Shown: positions 43,843 through 53,796 of the stretch, piece by piece
Numbering within the stretch: position 1 is the first letter of the stretch
How the letters are laid out: the number at the start of each line of letters is the position of its first letter
Assembly (NCBI GenBank): GCA_900550375.1
Contig: URRP01000003.1
Location: 1-64,000 of the forward strand
Reading direction: 5' to 3'
Source of the DNA: an uncultured Alistipes sp.
GTDB lineage: Bacteria > Bacteroidota > Bacteroidia > Bacteroidales > Rikenellaceae
DNA: 64,000 nucleotides
Program-made: the position numbers and the translations under genes
The notes under the pieces: generated by a model
What the model saw: the letters and a program-made list of their open reading frames with translations, nothing else
Told to the model about the DNA's origin: nothing
The model's database searches: none

Positions 43843-46098
43843 ATGGAGCGTTACGCCGATATCGTCCTGCCGCTGGCGCAGCCCGCCTATACGTTCGCCG
43901 TCGCCGATGGTCTGGAACTGACGGAGGGGCAGGCCGTTGCCGTACAGTTCGGGCAGCGGCGCATCTACACGGGCATCGTCTGGCGCATCCACGACCGGCG
44001 GCCCGACTTTCCCCGCATCAAAACCGTCTCGCGGATTCTCTACGACCGTCCGCTGCTCGACGAGCGGCAGCACGCCCTGTGGGAGTGGATGGCCGACTAC
44101 TATATGTGTACACTGGGCGAGGTGATGCGCTTCGCCCTGCCGCAGACGATCAAGCCCTCGGGCAATAGCGAAGAGGAGTTTTCCGAACGCGAATACCGTC
44201 CCCGCACCGAGCTATATGCGGCGCTCGACGCCTCGCTGCACGACGAGGAGCGGTTCCACGACACGATGGAGCGGCTTTCGAGGCGGGCACCGCGCCAGTA
44301 CGCCGCACTGCTCGAAATCGCCTCGGCCGGCGGCGACCGCATCTCGACCGACGAGGTTCCCCGCCGGCTGCTCGCGGCCGATGCCGCGACGCTCGCCGTG
44401 CTGCAAAAGAAGGGCTTCATCACCCTCGTGCGCCGCGAGCGGAGCGTCGAACACGGCACCGTCCGTTTTCAGCTCCCCGCGCTTACGGCGGCTCAGCAAA
44501 CCTGCCTCGATACGATCCATAGCCATTTCGCGGCAAAACAGCGCACCGTGCTGCTGCACGGCATCACCGGCTCGGGCAAGACCGAATTGTACATCCACCT
44601 GATCGCCGCGGCGCTCGCCCGCGGCGGCGACGTTCTGCTGCTGGTTCCCGAAATCGCCATCACGGCGCAGCTTATCGCGCGGCTCGAACGCATCTTCGGC
44701 AGCCGCGTCACGGCCTACCACTCGAAACTCACGCTCGCACACCGCACCGAAAACTACCTGCGGCTCACGGGTTCCGAGGGAGGAGAGCTGGTCGTCGGCG
44801 CTCGCTCGGCCCTCTTCCTGCCGCTGCGGCATCTGCAACTGGTCGTCGTGGACGAGGAGCACGACACGGGTTACAAGCAGACCGACTCGCAGCCGCGCTA
44901 CAACGCCCGCGACGTGGCCGTCGTCATGGCGCGCCTGTGGGAGGCCCGCACGGTACTGGGCAGCGCCACCCCCTCGCTCGAAAGCTACGCCAACGCACTG
45001 AGCGGCAAGTACGGACTGGCGACGCTCGCCGAGCGTTACGGCGATGCACGGCCGCCGCAGATCATCGTCTCCGACACGCTGCGCGCGGTCAAACGCAACG
45101 AGCGAAAGACCCATTTCAACCTCCTGCTGCTCAATAAAATCGAGGAAACGATCGCCCGCGGCGAGCAGGCGATGCTCTTCCAGAACCGCCGCGGCTTCTC
45201 CCCCTACGTCGAGTGCCGCGCCTGCGGCTGGACGGCCCGCTGTCCGCACTGCAACGTGACGCTCACCTACCATAAGCGCGACAACAGGCTCCAGTGCCAC
45301 TACTGCGGTCATACGGAGGCCGTCCCAACCCGCTGTCCGGCCTGCAAAGCGGGCGAGGTGACACCCGCAGGCTTCGGCACGGAGAAGATCGAGGAGGAGT
45401 TGGCGCGGCTCTTCCCCGAAGCGCGCATCGAACGACTCGACCGCGACACAGCAACTTCCGAACGTGCCTACCGCGCCATCATCGACCGCTTCGAGAGCGG
45501 GCAGAGCGACCTGCTGGTCGGCACGCAGATGATTACCAAGGGGTTCGACTTCGCACGGGTCTCGCTGGTGGGCATCCTCAACGCCGACAACCTGCTCTTC
45601 AATCCCGACTTCCGGGCCGCCGAACGCGCCTTCCAGCTGATGACGCAGGTGGCAGGACGCGCCGGACGGCGCGACGCGGCGGGCGAAGTGGTAATCCAGA
45701 CTTCAGAGCCCGAACACCCCGTCATCCGACAGGTCGCGGCGGGCGATTACGAGGCGATGGCCCGCACGCAGCTCGCCGAACGGCGCACATTCGCCTATCC
45801 GCCCTATGCGCGGCTGATCCGCCTGACGCTCCGCCAGCGTGACCGCGAATTGCTCTACCGCGCCTCGGCGGCCCTCGCTATCGCGCTGCGCAATCGTTTC
45901 GGCCGCCGCGCAATGGGTCCCATCGCACCTGCCGTCGACCGCATCCGCGAAGAGTATATCACCGAATTCCTGCTCAAGATCGAGAGCGGCGCTTCAGCGG
46001 CACGTGCCCGCGAGGTACTGCGCGAGGCCCTGCGGCAGACGCTCGGCAGCAAAGAGTTCAAATCGGTAACGGTCAGCTGCGATGTCGATCCTCAGTGA
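43843..46098 (+). CDS. priA: Primosomal replication-restart helicase PriA
   Basis: The 751-aa superfamily-2 helicase has the N-terminal DNA-binding region, Walker A 'GITGSGKTE' (about 240-248), a DEEH box ('VVVDEEHDTGYKQ'), and the zinc-binding insert with eight cysteines (CRACGWTARCPHC ... CHYCGH ... CPACKAG). It also has 'VGTQMITKGFDF' and 'QVAGRAGR' motifs of the helicase core. It reloads the replicative helicase at stalled forks; dnaB is two genes downstream. It overlaps comF by 17 bp. Confidence 0.95.
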   Translation: MERYADIVLPLAQPAYTFAVADGLELTEGQAVAVQFGQRRIYTGIVWRIHDRRPDFPRIKTVSRILYDRPLLDERQHALWEWMADYYMCTLGEVMRFALPQTIKPSGNSEEEFSEREYRPRTELYAALDASLHDEERFHDTMERLSRRAPRQYAALLEIASAGGDRISTDEVPRRLLAADAATLAVLQKKGFITLVRRERSVEHGTVRFQLPALTAAQQTCLDTIHSHFAAKQRTVLLHGITGSGKTELYIHLIAAALARGGDVLLLVPEIAITAQLIARLERIFGSRVTAYHSKLTLAHRTENYLRLTGSEGGELVVGARSALFLPLRHLQLVVVDEEHDTGYKQTDSQPRYNARDVAVVMARLWEARTVLGSATPSLESYANALSGKYGLATLAERYGDARPPQIIVSDTLRAVKRNERKTHFNLLLLNKIEETIARGEQAMLFQNRRGFSPYVECRACGWTARCPHCNVTLTYHKRDNRLQCHYCGHTEAVPTRCPACKAGEVTPAGFGTEKIEEELARLFPEARIERLDRDTATSERAYRAIIDRFESGQSDLLVGTQMITKGFDFARVSLVGILNADNLLFNPDFRAAERAFQLMTQVAGRAGRRDAAGEVVIQTSEPEHPVIRQVAAGDYEAMARTQLAERRTFAYPPYARLIRLTLRQRDRELLYRASAALAIALRNRFGRRAMGPIAPAVDRIREEYITEFLLKIESGASAARAREVLREALRQTLGSKEFKSVTVSCDVDPQ

Positions 46099-46804
46099 CG
46101 TGACACACGGCATCGGACGGCTGCTCTTCCCTGTACGGTGTCCGGTCTGCGGCGGCGAGATGCCGCCCGGCAGCCGTGTAGTCTGCACCCGCTGCCGCTA
46201 TGCCGTACCGCTCACCGGATTCTGCTACGCGACTTACAACCCCTTGTGGGAACGGCTCTCGGCGCTGATCCCCGTCGAACAGGCTTCGGCCTTCCTCTAC
46301 TTCATCCCGGGCAGCGGATGGCGCGAACTGATCCACCGCTTCAAGTACGACGGCGCATGGCGGTTGGCGCGCGACATGGGCGTGTGGTACGGACACTGTC
46401 TTTCGGAGAGCGGCCTCTACGACGCGGTGGATACGATCGTTCCCGTGCCGCTCCATTGGCGCAAACGGTTGCGCCGCGGCTACAATCAGGCGGAGTATCT
46501 GGCCGAAGGAATCGCCGGCGCACTCGAAGCGGAAGTCGACCGGCACAGCGTCCGCCGCATCCGCAACAACCCCGCGCAGGCGCTGCACCGGCGTGAGGAG
46601 CGATGGGGCAACGTCGAGGGAATCTTCGCCGTGCGCCGCCCCGACCGGCTCGCAGGACGTCATATTCTGCTGGTCGACGACGTGCTCACCACGGGCGCCA
46701 CGCTGCTCTCGTGCGCCGAGACGATTCTGCGTGCCGCGCCCGACTGCCATCTGAGCGTCGCGGTGCTGGCCGTCCCGCAGCGGGAGTTCGGACTCGACGG
46801 ATAA
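46082..46804 (+). CDS. comF: ComF-family phosphoribosyltransferase-like protein
   Basis: A 240-aa protein with an N-terminal zinc-ribbon (CPVCGGEMPPGSRVVCTRC, about 20-38) and a type I PRTase fold, including 'PVPLHWRKRLRRGYNQAEYLAEGIA' and the PRPP-type loop 'ILLVDDVLTTGATL'. ComF is needed for DNA uptake in competent bacteria, working with PriA-like helicases, and the priA-comF overlap here fits that link. Whether this organism is naturally competent is not shown by the window, though comM is also nearby. Confidence 0.92.
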   Translation: MSILSDVTHGIGRLLFPVRCPVCGGEMPPGSRVVCTRCRYAVPLTGFCYATYNPLWERLSALIPVEQASAFLYFIPGSGWRELIHRFKYDGAWRLARDMGVWYGHCLSESGLYDAVDTIVPVPLHWRKRLRRGYNQAEYLAEGIAGALEAEVDRHSVRRIRNNPAQALHRREERWGNVEGIFAVRRPDRLAGRHILLVDDVLTTGATLLSCAETILRAAPDCHLSVAVLAVPQREFGLDG

Positions 46805-46940
46805 AAGCGGATTCTTCCTGCGGAATACTTATCGACAAAATCACCTCTTTTTTCAACACCCCGTTTCTCCGGCAGCGCAGTGCTGGCCGACCGTTTCTAT
46901 GTTACAAACATAGAAATCAACAAACTTTCCCTCCGCCCTT

Positions 46941-46971
46941 TTTGATTATTGCGCAGCTTTGCGTAATTTTG
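46941..46971 (+). promoter_or_regulatory. Consensus promoter of dnaB
   Basis: TTTG (46941-46944), 19 bp, TAATTTTG (46964-46971): a full match to the Bacteroidetes consensus. The dnaB ATG at 46990 is 18 bp beyond the -7 box, giving a very short leader and supporting that start. Confidence 0.8.
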
Positions 46972-46989
46972 AATCCGAAACCGAATATC

Positions 46990-48561
46990 ATGTCACAAGA
47001 GAACAATACAACACCGGCCGCGCGCAACCGCGAAGCCTACGCCGCACTGACCGAAGTGGGCGGCAACGTCCCGCCGCAGGCCGTCGAACTCGAGGAGGCC
47101 GTGCTGGGCGCGCTGATGCTCGAAAAGGACTCGATCATCACCGTGCAGGAGTTCATCAACCCCGACTCCTTCTATACCGAGGAACACCGGCTGATCTACC
47201 GCGCCATCGAGGAGCTGTCGTCGGAACTCAAACCGATCGACCTCTACACCGTCACCGAACGGCTCAAAGTCAAGAAGGAGCTGAAGAAGGTAGGCGGCGC
47301 CTCCTATCTGGCGCAGCTCACGCAGAAGGTCGGATCGGCCGCCAACATCGAGTTCCATGCCAAGATCGTGGCGCAGAAGTACGTGCAGCGCGAACTGATC
47401 CGCTCGGCCACCGAGATTCAACGCCGCTCCTACGACGAATCGACCGACGTGACGGATCTGATCGGCTTCGCCGAGCAGGAGATCTTCAAGGTGGCCGAAG
47501 GGCACGTCAAACGCTCCGTGCAGTCGGCCGCCGACGTACTGGCCCGCACGCTGGCGCAGATCGAGGAGAATGCCAAGAACAAGAGTGCCTTCAACGGCGT
47601 GCCGTCGGGTTTCATGGCACTCGACCGCGTGACGATGGGGTGGCAGACCTCCGATCTGGTCATCATCGCCGCCCGCCCCTCGATGGGAAAGACGGCTTTC
47701 ACGCTCACGATGGCGCGCAATATGTCGGTCGACCACGAGCAGGCGGTCGCCTTCTTCTCGCTCGAAATGCCGGCGCACCAGCTCATGATGCGTCTGGTGG
47801 TGGCCGAGACGGGCATCCCGGGCAACGACCTCAAGCTGGGACGGCTCTCGCCCGAACAGTGGCGCCACCTCGAATCGGCCACCAAGCCGCTGGGAAGCGC
47901 CAAACTCTTCATCGACGATACGCCGGCGCTGTCGGTCTTCGAGTTCCGCTCGAAGGCCCGCCGCCTGAAGATACACAGCGACATCAAGATCATCATGATC
48001 GACTACCTGCAGCTCATGACCGGCGGCCCGCAGGCGGCCAAAGGGGGCAACCGCGAGCAGGAGGTTTCGTTCATCTCGCGTACACTCAAAGCCATTGCCA
48101 AGGAGCTGAACGTCCCGATCATCGCCCTCTCGCAGCTGAACCGATCGACCGAACTGCGCGGCGGCTCGAAGCGGCCGCAGTTGTCGGACCTGCGCGAGTC
48201 GGGCGCCATCGAGCAGGATGCCGACATCGTGGCCTTCATCCACCGTCCCGAATATTACGGCATCAATCAGGACGAGAACGGAATGCCCACGGCGGGTATG
48301 GCCGAACTGATTATCGCCAAGCACCGTAACGGCGCCGTGACCGACGTCAAACTGCGCTTCCTGAAGGATCAGGCGCGCTTCGCCGACATCGACGACGCCG
48401 ACCTGCTGCCCGGCGGTTCGCCCACACCGGGACAACAGTACGACGATTTCGCCAGCGACTCGAATACTCCCGCAGCCGGCATTGCGTCCGGCCCCGGCTC
48501 GCTGGTCTCCACCGAATTCGATATTACGCCCCGTCCGCTCAGCGACGAGGTACCCTTCTAA
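46990..48561 (+). CDS. dnaB: Replicative DNA helicase DnaB
   Basis: I chose the ATG at 46990 (MSQENNTTPAARNREAYA), 523 aa; the open frame continues upstream through the promoter. The N-terminal DnaB domain ('GGNVPPQAVELEEAVLGALMLEKDSI') is followed by a linker and the RecA-like hexameric motor with Walker A 'ARPSMGKT' (about 226-233), Walker B 'IKIIMIDYLQLM' and 'RDLRESGAIEQDADIV'-like motif ('LSDLRESGAIEQDADIVAFI'). The C-terminal tail is Gly/Ser-rich. It has no intein. comM follows by 4 bp. Confidence 0.96.
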   Translation: MSQENNTTPAARNREAYAALTEVGGNVPPQAVELEEAVLGALMLEKDSIITVQEFINPDSFYTEEHRLIYRAIEELSSELKPIDLYTVTERLKVKKELKKVGGASYLAQLTQKVGSAANIEFHAKIVAQKYVQRELIRSATEIQRRSYDESTDVTDLIGFAEQEIFKVAEGHVKRSVQSAADVLARTLAQIEENAKNKSAFNGVPSGFMALDRVTMGWQTSDLVIIAARPSMGKTAFTLTMARNMSVDHEQAVAFFSLEMPAHQLMMRLVVAETGIPGNDLKLGRLSPEQWRHLESATKPLGSAKLFIDDTPALSVFEFRSKARRLKIHSDIKIIMIDYLQLMTGGPQAAKGGNREQEVSFISRTLKAIAKELNVPIIALSQLNRSTELRGGSKRPQLSDLRESGAIEQDADIVAFIHRPEYYGINQDENGMPTAGMAELIIAKHRNGAVTDVKLRFLKDQARFADIDDADLLPGGSPTPGQQYDDFASDSNTPAAGIASGPGSLVSTEFDITPRPLSDEVPF

Positions 48562-48565
48562 GGCC

Positions 48566-50104
48566 ATGTTCGTCCGTACCGCAGCAGGAGCCATCGCAGG
48601 CATCGACGCCGTAACGGTCTCGGTCGAGGTGAACGTCGCCGCGGCAGGACAGCTGGGACTTTTTCTGGTCGGGCTGCCCGACAACGCCGTCAAGGAGAGC
48701 GAGCAGCGCATCCGTTCGGCTTTCGAAAACACGGGACTGCGGATGACGGGCAAGAAACTGGTGGTCAACCTCGCTCCGGCCGACCTGCGTAAGGAGGGAG
48801 CGGGCTTCGATCTGCCGATCGCCGTGGGCATTCTGGCCGCCACGGAGCAGGTGCCGGCCGAATCGCTCGACGGAACGATGCTGGCGGGCGAACTGTCGCT
48901 CGACGGGACGCTCAAACCGGTGCGCGGCGTACTCCCGATGGCCGTCAAAGCCCGCGAGGAGGGATTGCGGCGGTTGATCGTTCCACACGACAACGCCTGC
49001 GAAGCGGCCGTAGTCGAGGGGCTGGAGGTGATCGGCACAGCCTCGCTCGGCGAGGTCGTCGAGTACCTGCGCGGCGACCGGCAGATCGCACCGGCGACGG
49101 CCGCGGCCGGCTTCACGGAGCAAACGGATCGATCCGCCGAAGATTTCGCCGACGTCAAGGGACAGGCGGCCGTCAAGCGGGCGCTGGAGATCGCTGCGGC
49201 AGGCGGCCACAACGTACTGATGATCGGCGCCCCGGGTTCAGGCAAGACGATGCTCGCCCGCCGTTTGCCCTCGATCCTTCCGCCGCTGACGCTGGAAGAG
49301 GCGCTCGAAACGACCAAAATCCACTCCGTCGCGGGCAAGATCGCAGCGCATCGGGGGCTGCTCGCCGAACGGCCTTTCCGCGCACCGCACCACCTCACGT
49401 CGCAGGTGGCCCTCATCGGCGGCGGACAGTCGCCCCAGCCGGGCGAGGTGTCGCTGGCACACAACGGCATCCTCTTTCTGGACGAGCTGCCCGAATTCGG
49501 CCGCAATGCGCTCGAAGTGCTCCGGCAGCCCTTGGAAGAGCGACGTATCACCATATCGCGGGCACGTTACAGCGTCGAGTATCCGGCCAACTTCACGCTG
49601 GTGGCAGCGATGAACCCCTGCCCGTGCGGCTACTACAATCATCCCACGCGCGAATGCACCTGCCCGCCGGGTACCGTGCACCGCTATCTGGGACGCATCT
49701 CCGGTCCGCTGATGGATCGCATCGACCTGCACATCGAGGTGACGCCCGTGTCGATTCCAGAGATAACCTCCGGCGCGCGCGGCGAATCGAGTGCTGCGAT
49801 CCGCGAACGGGTCGTCCGCGCCCGCGAAGTGCAGCGCAAACGTTTTCAGGGCGTCGAAGGTGTGCATACCAATGCCATGATGACGAGCCGCATGGTACGC
49901 GAATACTGCCCGATCGACGCCGCAGCGCGCACGCTGCTCGAACGGGCCATGGAACGACTCAGCCTCTCGGCACGGGCCTACGACCGTATCCTGAAGGTGG
50001 CGCGCACAATCGCCGATCTGGCCGCCGAAGAGCGGATCGGCACGGCGCAGATCGCCGAAGCGATCGCCTGCCGCTCGCTCGACCGCGAGTCGTGGGGACG
50101 GTAA
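48566..50104 (+). CDS. comM: YifB/ComM-family Mg-chelatase-like AAA+ ATPase
   Basis: I chose the ATG at 48566 (MFVRTAAGAIAGIDA), 512 aa; the frame upstream overlaps dnaB. A ChlI/Lon-like N-terminal domain (about 1-170) precedes a Mg-chelatase AAA+ domain with Walker A 'GAPGSGKT' (221-228), 'GILFLDELPEF' and the four-Cys insertion 'MNPCPCGYYNHPTRECTCPPG'. ComM is a branch-migration helicase that helps integrate transforming DNA. Its linkage to comF and dnaB suggests a recombination/replication cluster. Confidence 0.94.
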   Translation: MFVRTAAGAIAGIDAVTVSVEVNVAAAGQLGLFLVGLPDNAVKESEQRIRSAFENTGLRMTGKKLVVNLAPADLRKEGAGFDLPIAVGILAATEQVPAESLDGTMLAGELSLDGTLKPVRGVLPMAVKAREEGLRRLIVPHDNACEAAVVEGLEVIGTASLGEVVEYLRGDRQIAPATAAAGFTEQTDRSAEDFADVKGQAAVKRALEIAAAGGHNVLMIGAPGSGKTMLARRLPSILPPLTLEEALETTKIHSVAGKIAAHRGLLAERPFRAPHHLTSQVALIGGGQSPQPGEVSLAHNGILFLDELPEFGRNALEVLRQPLEERRITISRARYSVEYPANFTLVAAMNPCPCGYYNHPTRECTCPPGTVHRYLGRISGPLMDRIDLHIEVTPVSIPEITSGARGESSAAIRERVVRAREVQRKRFQGVEGVHTNAMMTSRMVREYCPIDAAARTLLERAMERLSLSARAYDRILKVARTIADLAAEERIGTAQIAEAIACRSLDRESWGR

Positions 50105-50140
50105 CCGAATGAAAAATTAAGAATTAAATATTAAATTCAG

Positions 50141-51241
50141 ATGAAACGGGTGATTCTTTCGGGCGGCGGCACGGGCGGCCATATCTACCCTGCCGTAGCA
50201 GTGGCCGAAGCGCTGCAACGCCGCTACGGCGATGGGGTGGAGCTGCTCTTCGTCGGGGCCGAGGGCAAAATGGAGATGGAGAAGGTTCCGGCGCTGGGCT
50301 ACCGCATCGTGGGGCTGCCGACAGCGGGGTTGCAACGGCGGTTCGCGCTGTCGAATCTGGCGCTGCCCTTCAAGGTATTCAAAAGCCTCGGCCGCGCACG
50401 GCGCACGATCCGCGAATTCGGCGCCGACGTCGTCGTCGGATTCGGCGGCTACGCTTCGGGACCGGTGCTATGGGCGGCGCAGCGGGCGGGCGTACCGACG
50501 CTCATTCAGGAGCAGAACTCCTACGCCGGACTGACGAACAAGATCCTCGCGCGCGGTGCGCGGCGCATCTGCGTGGCCTACGACGGCATGGAACGTTTCT
50601 TCCCCGCCGAGCGGATCGTGCGCACAGGCAACCCCCTGCGCGGACGCTTCGCACCGCCGACCGACACCGACCAGCTGGAGGGGCTGGCGGCTTTCGGGCT
50701 GGACGCCGCACGTCCCACGGTGCTCGTCGTGGGCGGTTCGCTGGGCTGCCGCACGCTCAACGAAACGATGAAGGCGTGGCTCATGCGGCAGGAGTTCCGG
50801 CCGCCGTTCCAAGTAATCTGGCAGACAGGCAAGTATTACGAGGCCGAGATGCGGCGCTTTCTGGAGGAGCATCCGGCCGAAGGCGTCTGGCAGGGAGCCT
50901 TCATCGACCGCATGGACCGCGCCTACGCCGCGGCCGACGTCGTGGTCTCGCGCAGCGGCGCCTGCTCCGTCTCGGAGCTGTGTCTGGTGGGCAAGCCGAC
51001 GCTCTTCGTCCCTTCGCCTAACGTGGCCGAAGATCACCAGACCAAGAATGCGCAGGCGCTCGTCGAGAAGCAGGCGGCCGTAATGGTCGCCGACGCCGAG
51101 GCTCCCGCACGGGCGATGGAGACGGCGGGCGAACTGCTGGCCGACCCTGCGCGTCGCGCCCTGCTGAGCCGCAACATCGCCGCACTGGCCGTGCCCGATG
51201 CTGCGGAGCGAATCGTCAACGAAATCGAAAAAATCTGGTAA
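50141..51241 (+). CDS. murG: MurG, lipid II-forming GlcNAc transferase
   Basis: The 366-aa GT28 enzyme adds GlcNAc to lipid I. 'ILSGGGTGGHIYPAVAVAEAL' is the N-terminal signature, 'VVGFGGYASGPVLWAA' the second Gly loop, 'IQEQNSYAGLTNKILA' the acceptor region, and 'VVSRSGACSVSEL...LFVPSPNVAEDHQTKNA' the UDP-GlcNAc site. It is the first dcw-cluster gene here: the usual upstream neighbours ftsW and murD are replaced by comM. A 36-bp A+T-rich spacer precedes it. Confidence 0.95.
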   Translation: MKRVILSGGGTGGHIYPAVAVAEALQRRYGDGVELLFVGAEGKMEMEKVPALGYRIVGLPTAGLQRRFALSNLALPFKVFKSLGRARRTIREFGADVVVGFGGYASGPVLWAAQRAGVPTLIQEQNSYAGLTNKILARGARRICVAYDGMERFFPAERIVRTGNPLRGRFAPPTDTDQLEGLAAFGLDAARPTVLVVGGSLGCRTLNETMKAWLMRQEFRPPFQVIWQTGKYYEAEMRRFLEEHPAEGVWQGAFIDRMDRAYAAADVVVSRSGACSVSELCLVGKPTLFVPSPNVAEDHQTKNAQALVEKQAAVMVADAEAPARAMETAGELLADPARRALLSRNIAALAVPDAAERIVNEIEKIW

Positions 51242-51243
51242 GG

Positions 51244-52626
51244 ATGAATATACAACGCATCTATTTCATCGGCATCGGCGGCATCGGCATGAGTGCGCTG
51301 GCACGTTACTTTCTGCATGAAGGCCGTGAAGTGGCCGGTTACGACCGCACCCGTTCGGCACTGACCGAAGCGCTCGAAGCCGAAGGGGCCGCCGTCCACT
51401 ACACGGACGACACGGCGGCCATTCCCGCCCCGTTCCGTGAGCGGGAGGGCACCGTGGTGGTCTACACCCCCGCCGTGCCCGCCGACCACGCCGAGCTGGC
51501 GTGGTTCCGCAGCCGCGGCTTCACCGTCGAGAAGCGGTCGCAGATGCTGGGGCATCTCTCCGAGGGCAAATACGTGCTGGCCGTCGCCGGCACGCACGGC
51601 AAGACGACAACCTCGACGCTCATCGCATGGCTCAACCACGCCGTCGAAGGGACCGGCAGCGCCTTTCTGGGCGGTATTTCGAAGAACTTCGGCAGCAATC
51701 TGGTGCTGGGCGACGGACCGCGTCTCGCGGTCGAGGCCGACGAGTTCGACCGTTCGTTCCTGCGCCTGCGGCCCGATGTGGCGGTCGTCACGGCCGTCGA
51801 CGCCGATCATCTGGACATCTACGGCACGCACGAGGCCGTGAAGGAGGCCTTCGCGCAGTTCATCGAGCGCATCCGGCCAGACGGCGCGCTGATACTCAAG
51901 ACGGGCGTCGATGTGGCGCTGCGCAACGACGCCATCGCGGTCTACCGCTATGCCTACGATACCCCTTGCGACTTCTACGCCCGCAACGTGCGGCTCATCG
52001 AGGGCGGACACTACCGCTACGATCTGGTCACGCCCTCGGGTACGATCGCCGACTGCACGCTGGGTATTCCCGGCTGGATCAACGTCGAAAACGCCGTGGC
52101 AGCCGTAGCGGCGATGTGGTGCGCCGCCCGCGCCGAAGGGCGGACGCTCGACGAGGAGCGGCTGCGCTGCGCGCTGGCGGCTTTTACGGGGGTCAAACGG
52201 CGCTTCGAATTCTATGTCAACACCCCGCGGCAGGTCTATATGGACGACTACGCCCACCATCCGCGCGAACTGGCCGCCACACTCACCTCGGTACGGAAAA
52301 TGTTCCCCGGCCGGCGTCTGACGGCGATCTTCCAGCCGCATCTCTATACCCGCACGCGCGACTTCTACCGCGAGTTCGCCGAAGCGTTGTCGCACGCCGA
52401 CGAGGCGGTGCTGCTGCCGATCTATCCGGCGCGCGAGAAGCCGATCGAGGGGATCGTCTCCGAGATCATCGCCGAACGGGTCGCCGTTCCGTGCCGCATC
52501 GTGGAACGCGAAACGCTGGCGACGACCCTCGAAAAGATGGATACCGACGTGGTCGTGAGTTTCGGAGCGGGCAATATCGACGCCTGCTGCGAAGCGTTGG
52601 CCGAGGTCCTGCGCAAAAAAGCCTGA
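51244..52626 (+). CDS. murC: UDP-N-acetylmuramate-L-alanine ligase MurC
   Basis: The 460-aa Mur ligase adds L-Ala to UDP-MurNAc. 'IYFIGIGGIGMSALARYFL' is the N-terminal UDP-binding motif, the ATP loop is 'VAGTHGKTTTSTLIAWL' (about 117-133), and 'MDDYAHHPRELAATL' and 'QPHLYTRTRDF' are C-terminal signatures. It starts 2 bp after the murG stop, consistent with tight co-expression. Confidence 0.96.
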   Translation: MNIQRIYFIGIGGIGMSALARYFLHEGREVAGYDRTRSALTEALEAEGAAVHYTDDTAAIPAPFREREGTVVVYTPAVPADHAELAWFRSRGFTVEKRSQMLGHLSEGKYVLAVAGTHGKTTTSTLIAWLNHAVEGTGSAFLGGISKNFGSNLVLGDGPRLAVEADEFDRSFLRLRPDVAVVTAVDADHLDIYGTHEAVKEAFAQFIERIRPDGALILKTGVDVALRNDAIAVYRYAYDTPCDFYARNVRLIEGGHYRYDLVTPSGTIADCTLGIPGWINVENAVAAVAAMWCAARAEGRTLDEERLRCALAAFTGVKRRFEFYVNTPRQVYMDDYAHHPRELAATLTSVRKMFPGRRLTAIFQPHLYTRTRDFYREFAEALSHADEAVLLPIYPAREKPIEGIVSEIIAERVAVPCRIVERETLATTLEKMDTDVVVSFGAGNIDACCEALAEVLRKKA

Positions 52627-52629
52627 CCC

Positions 52630-53724
52630 ATGCCCAGACCGCTGCGATATATGCTTGTCGGGCTGCTGTGGGCCGCCGTAATCGGGTACATCGTCTGCTC
52701 GGCGGCGCGGGTGCGTGTCCACCGGCGGCAGCTCGTCGTGCAGCGGCTCGAAATCGAGATCGCCGACAGCTCCTCGCACGGGCAGCTCGTCACAGGAGGC
52801 ATGGTGCGGCAGTGGCTCGCCCGCAGCGGAATGAAAACCGTCGGCGCAGCGGCGCGCGAAGTCGATCTACGAGCCATCGAAGCGTTGATCCTGCGTAACG
52901 GATTCGTTGCCGACGCCACTGTCTCGATCGATTACGGCGGCGTGCTGCATATCACGGTCAACCAGCGCCGGCCCATCGTGCGGCTGCTTTTCGACGGCTG
53001 CAACGCCTATGCGACCGAAGAGGGCTATCTCTTTGCCGCGCCGCAGTCGTCGGCGCTCTACGTCCCCGTGATGACAGGCTCCTACGCCCCGCCCGTTCCG
53101 GCCTCCTACACGGGATCGGTGACGGACTACGCTGCCGCCGAGATCGCGGCGGCGAAGAGCCGCATCGCCGAGATCGAACGCGAAAAATACCCCCTTTACC
53201 GCTCCGAACGCGAGAACGACGAGAACATCAAGGCGCTGCGGCGTATGACGATCAAAAAAGGTTGGTTAGAACGCTCCGAAAACTTCGATCGGCGTGTGAA
53301 GGAGCTGCGTGAAAAAAAGGCCCAGCTGCGCCGCAAATACCGTTATACGGCGCGGGTCTTGCAGGAGCGTATCGATAAAATCTCCGCCCGTCAGGCGGCC
53401 GAAATGGAAAAACAAAAAAAGTTACGGAAAAACTGCGAAGATTTCCTTAAACTGCTTAACTTTGTGGTGCTCGTCGAAAAGGACGATTTCTGGCGATCGG
53501 AGATCGTCCAGATCGTCGTGGCAAAAGGCCCGGGAGGAGCGCCCGAGATCGAACTGGTCCCCCGCACAGGTAGCCATACGGTGATCTTCGGCAGCCCCGA
53601 CGACGCGGAGGAGAAACTCGCGAAACTGCTGACGTTCTACCGCTGCGGATTGCGGAACATCGGATGGGAAGCGTACCGCACGATCAACGTCAAATACAAG
53701 GAACAAGTGGTGTGCACAAAATAG
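52630..53724 (+). CDS. ftsQ: FtsQ-like cell-division protein with a coiled-coil insertion
   Basis: The 364-aa protein has an N-terminal membrane helix (about 7-26) followed by a POTRA-like/beta region ('LEIEIADSSSHGQLVTGGMVRQWLARSGMKTVGAAAREVDLRAIEALI...FVADATVSIDYGGVLHITVNQRRPIVRL'), matching FtsQ. A highly charged, Lys/Glu/Arg-rich helical stretch of about 100 residues (about 165-270) is inserted before the final beta segment ('FVVLVEKDDFWRSEIVQIVVAKG...TGSHTVIFG...YRCGLRNIGWEAYRTINVKYKEQVVC'). Position between murC and ftsA supports FtsQ; the insert makes it longer than typical members of about 250-280 aa. Confidence 0.83.
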   Translation: MPRPLRYMLVGLLWAAVIGYIVCSAARVRVHRRQLVVQRLEIEIADSSSHGQLVTGGMVRQWLARSGMKTVGAAAREVDLRAIEALILRNGFVADATVSIDYGGVLHITVNQRRPIVRLLFDGCNAYATEEGYLFAAPQSSALYVPVMTGSYAPPVPASYTGSVTDYAAAEIAAAKSRIAEIEREKYPLYRSERENDENIKALRRMTIKKGWLERSENFDRRVKELREKKAQLRRKYRYTARVLQERIDKISARQAAEMEKQKKLRKNCEDFLKLLNFVVLVEKDDFWRSEIVQIVVAKGPGGAPEIELVPRTGSHTVIFGSPDDAEEKLAKLLTFYRCGLRNIGWEAYRTINVKYKEQVVCTK

Positions 53725-53796
53725 GGCGTTTGCGAGCGAGCGGCAACGAAAAACCGCCCGCAGTGCAAACACCCGCTGAAAACAAAGCTGAGAAAC

